Shown here one piece after another: positions 1-6,690 of a stretch of DNA of 11,949 bases (position 1 is the first letter of the stretch; each line of letters begins with the position of its first letter). The stretch spans positions 1 to 11,949 of the forward strand of contig JAGOSU010000020.1 in assembly GCA_018062165.1 (NCBI GenBank). Reading direction: 5' to 3'. The translations under genes and the position numbers were made by a program. The notes below the pieces were generated by a model that saw only the letters and a list, made by a program, of their open reading frames with translations, did not search any database and was not told where the DNA came from. The DNA is from Minisyncoccota bacterium (lineage in GTDB: Bacteria; Patescibacteriota; Minisyncoccia; Phycocordibacterales; Phycocordibacteraceae).

Positions 1-7
1 TGCGAGC

Positions 8-16
8 TGTGGATAA
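8..16 (-). promoter_or_regulatory. Perfect DnaA-box consensus (TTATCCACA on the minus strand)
   Basis: Positions 8-16 read TGTGGATAA, the exact reverse complement of the 9-base DnaA-box consensus. It lies 27 nt beyond the murB stop codon, next to an AT-rich inverted repeat (18-42). DnaA boxes cluster at replication origins and at some DnaA-regulated promoters, but a single 9-mer can occur by chance and the sequence to its left is not in the window. The match is certain; the function is only a possibility. Confidence 0.35.
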
Positions 17-17
17 C

Positions 18-42
18 TTTTCCAAAAAAGTTTTTCGGAAAA
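18..42 (-). terminator. AT-rich inverted repeat just after murB; possible weak terminator or origin-type element
   Basis: The arms TTTTCC (18-23) and GGAAAA (37-42) are complementary, and the A-run and T-run between them extend the stem. As minus-strand RNA the remaining mismatch becomes a G-U pair, giving a nearly continuous A/U-rich hairpin with a very small loop, two nucleotides after the murB stop. No U-tract follows it, so it is not a standard intrinsic terminator. It could end the murB transcript weakly, or belong to an AT-rich origin region together with the adjacent DnaA box. Confidence 0.3.
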
Positions 43-43
43 A

Positions 44-1060
44 TTACTTTGTTGGCATCGTTCGCACTTCTCGTTCGATGGTAATGCCCGTTGCATCAAA
101 TACTTTCTGTTCAACAAGACGTGCAAGTGACTCAACATCGTGCGCAGTGCCACCTGCGTCAAGTGCGAGCACGAGCGGCTGAGAACCAAACAACCATGCG
201 GGTCCTTGGCGAAAACCACGAAGCGATAAAACGCGATCGAGCACGAACGCGAGCGGTATCTTTATTCCTTTTGGGTTCGGGAAGCTTGGGATGTCACCAA
301 AGCGTTCCTTGAGTTCAGCAAAGCGCTCTGGCGTAAGGATTGGGTTCTTGAAGAACGAGCCGGCAGTGCCGGTGGTATGCAGGTCAGGAAATTTCCCTTT
401 CCGAACTTCGCGCACCGCCTTCCCGATTGCCTCAGGAGTTGAGAGATCGACGCCACGCTCTTGTAGCGCAAGCAAGTCTTTGTACTCAATTTTGGGCGAA
501 CCTTGCTTCTGAAGCGCGAGCGTGACACTGAGGACGATGAGATTCGGTTCGTGCTTAAACCTGCTGTCGCGGTAGCCGAGCGCGCAATCGACAGCTGATA
601 ACTGCATCCGCTTCCCTGTTATGGAATCGAGAACATCAACAGACCGTAGTGTGCCAGCAAGTTCAGCCCCGTACGCACCAATATTTTGAATCGGTGCTGC
701 ACCGACCGTTCCTGGAATGCCGGCAAGGTTTTCGATTCCCCACAACCCGCGCGATGCAGCCTCCGTTACAAGGTCGTCCCACGATGCTCCTGCTGCAGAT
801 GAAACGAGAACGGTGTCCCCTTCTTCACTGAAAGAAATCCCGTCGGTGCGTATACGTATGATGAGCCCTTGGTAACCGTCGTCAGACACGAGCACGTTAC
901 TGCCACCTCCAAGTACGTAATACGGGAGGTTGTGTTCCTTGGCATACGCGAGTGCTTCTTCGATTTCCTCCACGCTCGTACAGGAAATGACTGCGGCTGC
1001 TGGCCCACCGACCCTGAGAGTCGTAAGAGAAGAAAGCAGTACCTGTTCCCCTAGGTTCAT
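44..1060 (-). CDS. murB: UDP-N-acetylenolpyruvoylglucosamine reductase (MurB, type I)
   Basis: MurB is the cytoplasmic FAD enzyme that uses NADPH to reduce UDP-GlcNAc-enolpyruvate to UDP-MurNAc, the second committed step of peptidoglycan synthesis. The 338 residues match the length of type I MurB (E. coli, about 342). Visible marks are the FAD-binding GGGSN (residues 51-55), the GIPGTVGAAPIQNIGAYG block (114-131), GYRDSRFK (162-169, with the active-site Arg), AGSFFKNP with the proton-donor Ser (about 235), and a C-terminal REVR with the catalytic Glu (about 331). The Ser-to-Glu distance of 96 equals that in E. coli. The YRDS-containing insert is type I, unlike the shorter type II enzyme of many Gram-positives. 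The ATG overlaps the stop of the upstream membrane-protein gene by one base (TAATG), so translation is probably coupled; no clear Shine-Dalgarno is seen. It appears intact. Confidence 0.97.
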   Translation of the reverse strand: MNLGEQVLLSSLTTLRVGGPAAAVISCTSVEEIEEALAYAKEHNLPYYVLGGGSNVLVSDDGYQGLIIRIRTDGISFSEEGDTVLVSSAAGASWDDLVTEAASRGLWGIENLAGIPGTVGAAPIQNIGAYGAELAGTLRSVDVLDSITGKRMQLSAVDCALGYRDSRFKHEPNLIVLSVTLALQKQGSPKIEYKDLLALQERGVDLSTPEAIGKAVREVRKGKFPDLHTTGTAGSFFKNPILTPERFAELKERFGDIPSFPNPKGIKIPLAFVLDRVLSLRGFRQGPAWLFGSQPLVLALDAGGTAHDVESLARLVEQKVFDATGITIEREVRTMPTK

Positions 1061-3231
1061 TATTGCTGCCCGGAAATCTGAGCGAGAAGCGCGGAAGCGT
1101 CAGCGGCTGCTTCCGGATGCGCCGCCACCGTTGCTTGTATCTCCGCACGTGCTTCGGGGATGCGCCCTGCCACCGCGAGAATCTTCGCAAGCATGAGTCG
1201 GTCAGTTGCTGCGCCGTTGCTGTTTTGAATCCTCAGGCGCTGAAGTGCGATGAGAGGCTCGAATTGGTCCGCATTCGCATACGCGCTCCACAGAATGGGG
1301 CTATCCACAGTGGTCGTACCAAAGGTATCCATAAGAAGTGACTGCGCTGCAGGAAGATTGCCAGCAATCACCTCGCTTGCCGCGAGATAGATGAGTGGGT
1401 CCTTAAAGGACGTATCAAGCTCGTACGCGGTCCTAAACGATGCTCGTGCAGCATCGCGGTCTCCAGCAAGCCATTCGACAGCAGCACGCTCAAGGTAGAG
1501 CTGCTGCTTCTTAGGGGAAATCTCAAGTGCTTCATTAATTGAAGCAATTGAGTTCGCATAGTCGCCGCCAACGCGGTACACGCCAGCGCGAGCGAGGAGA
1601 AGACGAGTATCGAGCGGTGCGCGCTCGAGCTCAAGGTTCAGTTCAGAAATCGCGAGCGTGAGCCACTCGAGCTTCGTCTCGTTTGGAATGGATGGCTCTT
1701 GAGCGATACGAATTGCGACGTTGGTGAGCTGTGTGCGAATTTCTTCCGTAGCAAACGACCCGCCTGCAAGCGCCTGCTTGAAGAGCTCAAGATTCTGTCC
1801 GACGCCCTGAGTGGTTGGCTGCTGCGCTTTTATAATGTCGGTTGCTGCAGCCATGTTTGGCACGTTTACAATCCAGATAAGCGCGACCGCAAACGCAGCG
1901 GCAGCTGGAGCAGCAATCATGCCTACTCCCTGCTCTGGAAGTTCGGGAGCCGATTCAAGCGACTTCACGGGCTTGGAGGAAATGATGTGCGCGGTAGCGA
2001 GTATCATCGCAAGCGGTATATAGGCAAAGAGGTTGTCGAACACCACCAACGCCTGGATACCATAGGCGACCAACAGCGACAGCAACATAAGGCGCTCAGG
2101 CGCTGAGATTTGATAGCGGAAGAGCGCAATAACCGTGCTCAACAGAAGTGCAAGGAAAAGAAGGAACGCTGGGACACCGCCCGCTACCAACCAATCAAGG
2201 TAGGTATTGTGTGCGCGGTCATAGTAGGGCTCAACGCCATAGAGCGAAGGGTCGTAGTGCTGATTGAACGCGTAAAGGAATCCTTCCTGTCCCCAACCGA
2301 ACACAGGGCGTTCAGCGGCAGCTTGGCCGGCTATGTGCCATATGTCGAAGCGTACCTGCAGCTCTTGGCTTATGGAGAAGACTGAAGCAAGACGAGCTAT
2401 CACTGGCTGCTCAGTGACGAAGGCGGTATCGCGCACAAGAAAGAAGCCGCCAACCAAGACTATAAGCGCAATGAGAACTCCAATGGCGAGCTTGCGTGCC
2501 TTCTCCCCTGACTTCCAAGCGGTCCAGGCAGCTGCGAAAACGATGGCGCCAAAGGTCGCAATGAGGGCACCGCGCGAGGCGGTAAAGAGAAGGAAAACGA
2601 TTTCTACTGCCGCGAGTATATATAAGGAGTAGCGCAGCAAGCCCCGACTTACCGCTGCCTGCCAGAGGGTAACGCCAAGCGCAAACATAAGGAAGACGGC
2701 AAAGTAGATAGCGTTGCCAAGTGTTGCATCAACACGGAGTCCTCCCTGGTTGATGTTGAACACTCCCATGAGCTGCATTATGGCGACGACGCAAGTGAGA
2801 GCCGCAGACAAGAGAAACGCACGCCACCACGCTTGCCGAAGGCTCTCCTTTGCGAGCATGGCTCCTGCAACGATGAAGAACATGAACACGTGGATGAGAG
2901 TCACCCATCCATCCATACGCTCGAAGTTACTCCAGAAGGCCTTGTGAGGGTTAAGCGCCAAGAAGTTTGCGACCATCATCCAAAGCGCAAACACTCCATA
3001 TAAGAGGAGCGTCCAGGAGAAGTGGGGGCGGTACTGCTTATCCGCTAATGCGAGCACCAACCAACCGGCAAATGCTATCTCAACGAGAATACGGAACGCG
3101 AAGGCCTTACCGGTAATAAACGGGAAAAAGGAGCCGTTGGCCACATAGAGGGCCAGGAACGGGATGAGAAAGAGGGCCCCTAATACGATAAAGCGGGTAA
3201 CCTTTACCATGGTGCTGCTAGTATATACCAT
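1060..3231 (-). CDS. O-antigen ligase/polymerase family membrane protein (Wzy/WaaL type) with C-terminal TPR domain
   Basis: This 723-residue protein has about 12 hydrophobic segments in residues 11-455, then a soluble, alanine-rich helical tail. The Wzy_C/O-antigen-ligase core shows LGNAIYFA (171-178), TASRG (217-221), RFDIW (294-298), RPVFGWGQEGF (308-318) and AHNTYLDWLVAGG (340-352); Arg and His residues in these outward-facing loops are typical of the family. The tail carries at least two clear TPRs (about 542-575 and 576-609) and probably two more (610-640, 675-708). The family takes undecaprenyl-linked glycan outside the membrane and either polymerises it or transfers it to lipid A or protein; sequence alone does not separate these. 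If the host is a CPR cell without LPS, transfer to a protein or cell-wall acceptor is more plausible than LPS ligation. The chosen ATG has an AAAGGAG Shine-Dalgarno six bases upstream; Met8 is a weaker alternative. It starts 15 nt from the divergent flippase and is coupled to murB. Confidence 0.88.
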   Translation of the reverse strand: MVYTSSTMVKVTRFIVLGALFLIPFLALYVANGSFFPFITGKAFAFRILVEIAFAGWLVLALADKQYRPHFSWTLLLYGVFALWMMVANFLALNPHKAFWSNFERMDGWVTLIHVFMFFIVAGAMLAKESLRQAWWRAFLLSAALTCVVAIMQLMGVFNINQGGLRVDATLGNAIYFAVFLMFALGVTLWQAAVSRGLLRYSLYILAAVEIVFLLFTASRGALIATFGAIVFAAAWTAWKSGEKARKLAIGVLIALIVLVGGFFLVRDTAFVTEQPVIARLASVFSISQELQVRFDIWHIAGQAAAERPVFGWGQEGFLYAFNQHYDPSLYGVEPYYDRAHNTYLDWLVAGGVPAFLLFLALLLSTVIALFRYQISAPERLMLLSLLVAYGIQALVVFDNLFAYIPLAMILATAHIISSKPVKSLESAPELPEQGVGMIAAPAAAAFAVALIWIVNVPNMAAATDIIKAQQPTTQGVGQNLELFKQALAGGSFATEEIRTQLTNVAIRIAQEPSIPNETKLEWLTLAISELNLELERAPLDTRLLLARAGVYRVGGDYANSIASINEALEISPKKQQLYLERAAVEWLAGDRDAARASFRTAYELDTSFKDPLIYLAASEVIAGNLPAAQSLLMDTFGTTTVDSPILWSAYANADQFEPLIALQRLRIQNSNGAATDRLMLAKILAVAGRIPEARAEIQATVAAHPEAAADASALLAQISGQQ

Positions 3232-3246
3232 AAGGTTCTCCTTTCT
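3203..3246. promoter_or_regulatory. Compact divergent control region between ligase and flippase genes (promoters not resolved)
   Basis: The two divergent ATGs (3231 minus, 3247 plus) are separated by only 15 nt, so at least part of each promoter must lie inside the opposing gene, or one gene has no promoter here. On the plus strand, TATATA at 3222-3227 could be a -10 box for the flippase, but TTTACC at 3203-3208 is only 13 nt upstream, too close for a normal -35. On the minus strand, TAAGAT inside the flippase 5' end is a possible -10 without a convincing -35. These are weak assignments. Confidence 0.2.
3238..3244 (-). promoter_or_regulatory. Strong Shine-Dalgarno for the ligase/polymerase gene
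   Basis: On the minus strand these bases read AAAGGAG, six nucleotides before the ATG at 3231. It fixes that start over the in-frame Met seven codons downstream and is the best ribosome-binding site among the window's gene starts. It occupies nearly half of the 15-nt gap to the divergent flippase gene. Confidence 0.7.
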
Positions 3247-4512
3247 ATGAATATCTTAAAGCGCTTAGCAGAGCGGTTTTTACGCTGGAGCGAGCGGTAC
3301 ACCAAGACTGATATGGTTGCCTTAGTCCAAAGTGGCTGGTGGCTCAATCTCGGTACGGTCGTGCTTTCTCTCTGCGCTCTGCTTCTCTATATCGTCTTTG
3401 CCAACGTACTGACCAAAGAGCAGTACGGCGTATACCAATATCTCCTTTCTGCCGGTGCCATCATCGGCGCATTTACCTTAACAGGGATGAACAGCGCTGT
3501 AGCACGAGCTGTGGCACAGGGCTACCAGGGAACCTTGAAGCGCGCGGTACGTACACAACTCCTCTTTGGTATTGTCCCCTTCTTGCTCGGGTTAGGAGTT
3601 GCCCTCTACTACTTGATGCAAGGAAACATGGTTCTTGCGGCTGGATTCGCCATCATTGGAGTATTCACCCCCTTCCTGAATTCGTTTAATACATACGGTT
3701 CTTTTTTCCATGGCATTCAGGACTACCGAGGTGGTTTTTGGTACGGACTTGCGTGGCATCTTCCCTTCTATGGAGCACTAATTATCGCAGCGTTCTTTTC
3801 AGGACTAGCGCTTGTATTACTTCTCGTTAACTTGCTTGTGCAGTCTGTTGCCACCGCCTTAATTTACCGTAACGTTCTGCGCACTAAAGTCACTAATGAC
3901 CTAACCGACCCAGGGGCTATTCCTTACGGAACGCACCTAAGCATAATGAATTTGCCGGGCGTAATCGCAAGCCAGCTCGACGCGATACTCGCCTTCCATT
4001 ACCTGGGCGCGGCTCCGCTTGCCATCTATGCTTTTGCGACAGCAATTCCTGAGCGCCTCACCGGTTTCTTCAAGTTCCTACCAACCGCTGCCCTCCCCCG
4101 ACTATCAGGCAAGACGCCAGCTGAAATCCGCATTGCGCTCGGTGGGCAGCGGATGTGGTGGATTGTGTTAGCAGTGGTACTTGGCGTCCTTGCATACGGT
4201 ACGGTAGCGCCAATCCTCTTTGCGCTTTTGTTCCCTGCTTACATCGACGCAGTGGTGTTCTCGCAGTTCTACGCACTTGTTTTCATCAGCGTAATCGGCA
4301 ACATGTTCATTGTTGGTCTTACCGCTGAACGCGGCACCAAAGCACTCTACATATTTAATGTAGTGTCGCCGGTGTTCCAGATAGGGCTGCAGTTCGTCGG
4401 CGTAGTCTTCTATGGTTTATGGGGGCTGATTATCGGGAGAGTCCTTGCAACATTTGTATCCCTATTCCTTGCCGCTGTCCTGCTTTTCCTTGTTCCTGCC
4501 CATACCGACTAA
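3247..4512 (+). CDS. Polysaccharide/lipid-linked oligosaccharide flippase (Wzx type, MVF/MOP superfamily)
   Basis: The 421-residue product is a polytopic membrane protein with roughly 12 helices starting near residue 35, the size and pattern of Wzx-type exporters that flip undecaprenyl-diphosphate-linked glycans across the cytoplasmic membrane. The N-terminal half has the usual family order: a short basic amphipathic start (KRLAERFLRWSERYTKTDM), WWLNLG (31-36), LTKEQYGVYQYLLS (55-68), then TGMNSAVARAVAQG (79-92), which resembles the conserved 'G..a..r..a.G' stretch after helix 2. It is the only plus-strand gene in the window. Its 3' end overlaps the convergent GT2 gene by 51 nt. The ATG at 3247 has only a weak, distant AAGG (3232-3235) upstream; Met23 is an alternative, but the longer start keeps the usual N-terminal helix. 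The substrate is presumably the glycan built by the neighbouring minus-strand genes. Confidence 0.88.
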   Translation: MNILKRLAERFLRWSERYTKTDMVALVQSGWWLNLGTVVLSLCALLLYIVFANVLTKEQYGVYQYLLSAGAIIGAFTLTGMNSAVARAVAQGYQGTLKRAVRTQLLFGIVPFLLGLGVALYYLMQGNMVLAAGFAIIGVFTPFLNSFNTYGSFFHGIQDYRGGFWYGLAWHLPFYGALIIAAFFSGLALVLLLVNLLVQSVATALIYRNVLRTKVTNDLTDPGAIPYGTHLSIMNLPGVIASQLDAILAFHYLGAAPLAIYAFATAIPERLTGFFKFLPTAALPRLSGKTPAEIRIALGGQRMWWIVLAVVLGVLAYGTVAPILFALLFPAYIDAVVFSQFYALVFISVIGNMFIVGLTAERGTKALYIFNVVSPVFQIGLQFVGVVFYGLWGLIIGRVLATFVSLFLAAVLLFLVPAHTD

Positions 4513-5310
4513 GAGCGAGAGGAGGCGCGCAAAATGCCGAAGCGGTATGCAAAGAGCGTAGATAAGACGCAGGAACTCATATTTTGTCGGTATACCTTTG
4601 TTGCCCCACCTTAGTGGTACCGCAATCATCTTGACGAGAGATTTGCTGACGAGAGTGAGTGGCGTACCGATAATTCGCATAAACGCCTCCAGAGGATTTC
4701 GGGGACGCCATTCGGCCGCCTGAATGCCTATACGCTTCCATGCTTTGGGTACAAAAACTCGAAGCGAGAGATCGTCCTTGTCGAGCAGGACGTACCAAGG
4801 AGCTTCAATCTGTCCCATCAGCGTGTTTTTCGGAAGCGTAAGTCGCTCATGTACTGCTCGTTCAAAACGAGCGCCTATATCAGTCCGCACGAGACGTACT
4901 TGGTAGTACTCTTTAAACGTCCGGTATATTTTCGTGAGTTCCTCGTTGGTTTTGAGGTACCGGACACGAAAGGCCTGTTCTTTGGTGGCAGAATCCTTGG
5001 TAAGGCGTCGTATTTCTTCAACTAGTTCCTGGCTCATCACCTCATCTGAATCTAGATAGAAAAACCACTTTTCTGTAGCAGTTGTAAGTAGAAGATTACG
5101 TTCACGAGCGAAATCTTTAATCGGCGCTCGGAGAGCGGTTTGCGGTATAACGCGTGCGCCATAGCGCTCTGCGATTTCAAGCGTTCTATCGGTGGAACCT
5201 CCATCGGCAATGACAATGTCGGAAAATCCGACAGCGCTTGTAAGGCAACGTTCAAGAGTGGCCGCGCTGTTGTACGTAAGGAGACCGAGCGTGCAATGGA
5301 TAGGGTTCAT
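4462..5310 (-). CDS. Family 2 glycosyltransferase (WaaE/KdtX-like)
   Basis: This 282-residue GT-A-fold enzyme should transfer a sugar from a nucleotide donor to the growing lipid-linked glycan on the cytoplasmic side of the membrane. The nucleotide-binding DGGSTD is at 36-41 and the metal-binding DxD within YLDSDE at 85-90. AVHERL (152-157) resembles the conserved His-Glu segment of the WaaE-like subgroup, whose LPS-core members are beta-glucosyltransferases; the donor and linkage here cannot be read from sequence. The C-terminal part (about 200-270) has amphipathic or weakly hydrophobic stretches (e.g. residues 211-235) that may associate with the membrane. The ATG overlaps the preceding FkbM gene's stop by one base (TAATG). 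It is the last gene of the minus-strand operon, and its final 51 nt lie under the 3' end of the plus-strand flippase gene. No terminator was seen downstream. Confidence 0.9.
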   Translation of the reverse strand: MNPIHCTLGLLTYNSAATLERCLTSAVGFSDIVIADGGSTDRTLEIAERYGARVIPQTALRAPIKDFARERNLLLTTATEKWFFYLDSDEVMSQELVEEIRRLTKDSATKEQAFRVRYLKTNEELTKIYRTFKEYYQVRLVRTDIGARFERAVHERLTLPKNTLMGQIEAPWYVLLDKDDLSLRVFVPKAWKRIGIQAAEWRPRNPLEAFMRIIGTPLTLVSKSLVKMIAVPLRWGNKGIPTKYEFLRLIYALCIPLRHFARLLSLLVGMGRNKEKQDSGKE

Positions 5311-6050
5311 TACTGTGGCCTTGAAGGTAGTGCCCCCTCGTCTACGAACAGGAGCGTAAGGCCTATGTATGCAAGGAAAATATAGTTCCGATCTTTGAGG
5401 TACGTATAGGTTGTACTCTCTTGTGGAGCACGAGGGTCATAGAAGCGATCCTCAACCGCAACGAGACGAGGGCGATGGGCCACCCAGTCATGGGAGCGAA
5501 GAACTTCCAGGTCGAGATCTTCAACATCAACGTTAAGAAAATCGATTGCCGTACCAGGAGGAAGATGTGTAGCAAGGATGCTGGCGAGCGGCCGGACTGG
5601 CACCTGTTCGACAGCTACTTCATCAAGCCATGCTTTTTTTCTAAGTCGTGCAGCATTCTCGCTCGAAAACGTATTCACCGCAGGGTCAGAGAACCTGTGT
5701 AACTCTAGTGTCCCTTCGTGTTCAGCGACACCGCTGCATAAATTTATGTCGTCTGGACGTCGGGACCGGAAGAGGTTCATGGCCTGTCGGTCCGCATCAA
5801 TGTTGATACCGCGCCAACCACGCTCATAGAGAAGAGCTGTATTCGAATATCGACGGGGATGGTGGGCCCCCACGTCTACATAAAAGCCTGTGGGCTTGCC
5901 ACGGAAGTAAGCATCGATGACCACATCTTCGCCGCAATGCGAATAGTAGTGGTGGCGCCAACCTCCCCAGAACATATTCTTTAGTTCCACCGCATGACGC
6001 CTCCAGGAGGATGGGAGGGCCGCAAGTATGGTGTTTCGTAGGGTAGCCAT
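5310..6050 (-). CDS. FkbM family SAM-dependent methyltransferase
   Basis: The product (246 residues from the chosen start) has the FkbM/Methyltransf_21 layout: a GEDVVID segment in front of the fold, the SAM-binding GFYVDVGAHHP block, RGWRGINIDAD ending in the acidic residue expected to hold the ribose of SAM, and late in the domain DFLNVDVEDLDLEVL, the counterpart of the family's 'iDvEG.E..vL'. Here the usual Gly after the Glu is Asp. FkbM proteins are O-methyltransferases, and in glycan loci they probably methylate sugar hydroxyls. The frame opens at an ATG at 6113, but that would overlap the upstream gene by 56 nt; the ATG at 6050 leaves a 7-nt gap and begins just before the conserved domain, so I prefer it. 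Neither start has a strong Shine-Dalgarno. It is coupled to the GT2 gene by a 1-nt overlap. The target sugar is unknown. Confidence 0.85.
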   Translation of the reverse strand: MATLRNTILAALPSSWRRHAVELKNMFWGGWRHHYYSHCGEDVVIDAYFRGKPTGFYVDVGAHHPRRYSNTALLYERGWRGINIDADRQAMNLFRSRRPDDINLCSGVAEHEGTLELHRFSDPAVNTFSSENAARLRKKAWLDEVAVEQVPVRPLASILATHLPPGTAIDFLNVDVEDLDLEVLRSHDWVAHRPRLVAVEDRFYDPRAPQESTTYTYLKDRNYIFLAYIGLTLLFVDEGALPSRPQ

Positions 6051-6057
6051 AGTGTAC

Positions 6058-6690
6058 TCAACTGCGGTAGTTCCCCCATTGTATAGTCCACGACTTTCGC
6101 AGCAACTCGTCATGTACCGTTACTGTCTTCCTGGAAGTAACGTGCCCCTTGAGACGAAGCCACAAGAGCCAGGTGCGCCAGGACGCATACATGGTTATGA
6201 CAATTGTTCCTCCCTTCTTAAGGTAAGGGCGGTATGCATCAAGCGTCTTGCGTAAATCGACGTAGTAGAGAATTTCGTTGAAGACCAGAATATCGAACTT
6301 GCCCACAAATTGTGGCGGTTCTTCTGCCGACGCAACGGCAAACGTGCCACGCGGGTGGAGTGTCCGTGCCGTCGTGACTGCAGTCTCCGATATATCAAGT
6401 CCTGTATACGAAATGGATGAGACGGGAGCGAGAAGTTTGGCGAGACCGCCGTTCCCACATCCGATATCGAGAAGAGCAAGCGGACGCTCGTCTGCAGCCT
6501 CCTTGCAGAGACCAGCAATAATGACAAGTGTGTCTCTTTGCTTTAAATCAAGCATGAAGTCCCATGCGCCCCGATCAAACTGTGCATCCCACGCCTCCTT
6601 GCTCTGAACAGAGTAGCTCAGAGGCTCCCCATGTAATAGCTTCGATGCGAATCGTCCGGCACGTCCCAGATATCGAATGATGCGTTTCAT
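6058..6690 (-). CDS. Class I SAM-dependent methyltransferase (Methyltransf_11/25-like)
   Basis: The 210-residue product shows a standard class I Rossmann methyltransferase: motif I LDIGCGNGG (about 74-82), the acidic end of strand 2 in GLDIS (97-101), the motif IV region FDILVFNEILYY (132-143) and LKKGG (157-161) before strand 5. An N-terminal basic helical segment (MKRIIRYLGRAG) precedes the fold. Because all neighbours concern surface glycans, the likely role is methylation of a sugar or a sugar intermediate in the cytoplasm; the substrate cannot be deduced. The frame extends upstream to an ATG at 6726, but the ATG at 6690 overlaps the previous gene's TGA as ATGA, the same coupling seen between that gene and its own upstream neighbour, so this start is preferred. 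Confidence 0.87.
   Translation of the reverse strand: MKRIIRYLGRAGRFASKLLHGEPLSYSVQSKEAWDAQFDRGAWDFMLDLKQRDTLVIIAGLCKEAADERPLALLDIGCGNGGLAKLLAPVSSISYTGLDISETAVTTARTLHPRGTFAVASAEEPPQFVGKFDILVFNEILYYVDLRKTLDAYRPYLKKGGTIVITMYASWRTWLLWLRLKGHVTSRKTVTVHDELLRKSWTIQWGNYRS

Noticed and set aside
1301..1313. Second DnaA-box-like sequence (CTATCCACA)
   Set aside because: One mismatch from consensus, isolated, and inside the TPR-coding part of the ligase/polymerase gene, where codon constraints explain it.
1699..2106. Plus-strand open frame of 135 codons opposite the ligase/polymerase gene
   Set aside because: It lies within the conserved membrane-protein gene on the other strand, and its product is Cys/Arg/Trp-rich without homology features.
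4513..4560. Possible terminator after the flippase stop
   Set aside because: The sequence after 4512 is GT2 coding sequence with no clear hairpin followed by a T-run.
6051..6113. Longer start for the stand-alone FkbM gene (ATG at 6113)
   Set aside because: It would overlap the upstream methyltransferase by 56 nt and add a Cys-rich leader without family resemblance; the ATG at 6050 fits the domain start and operon spacing.
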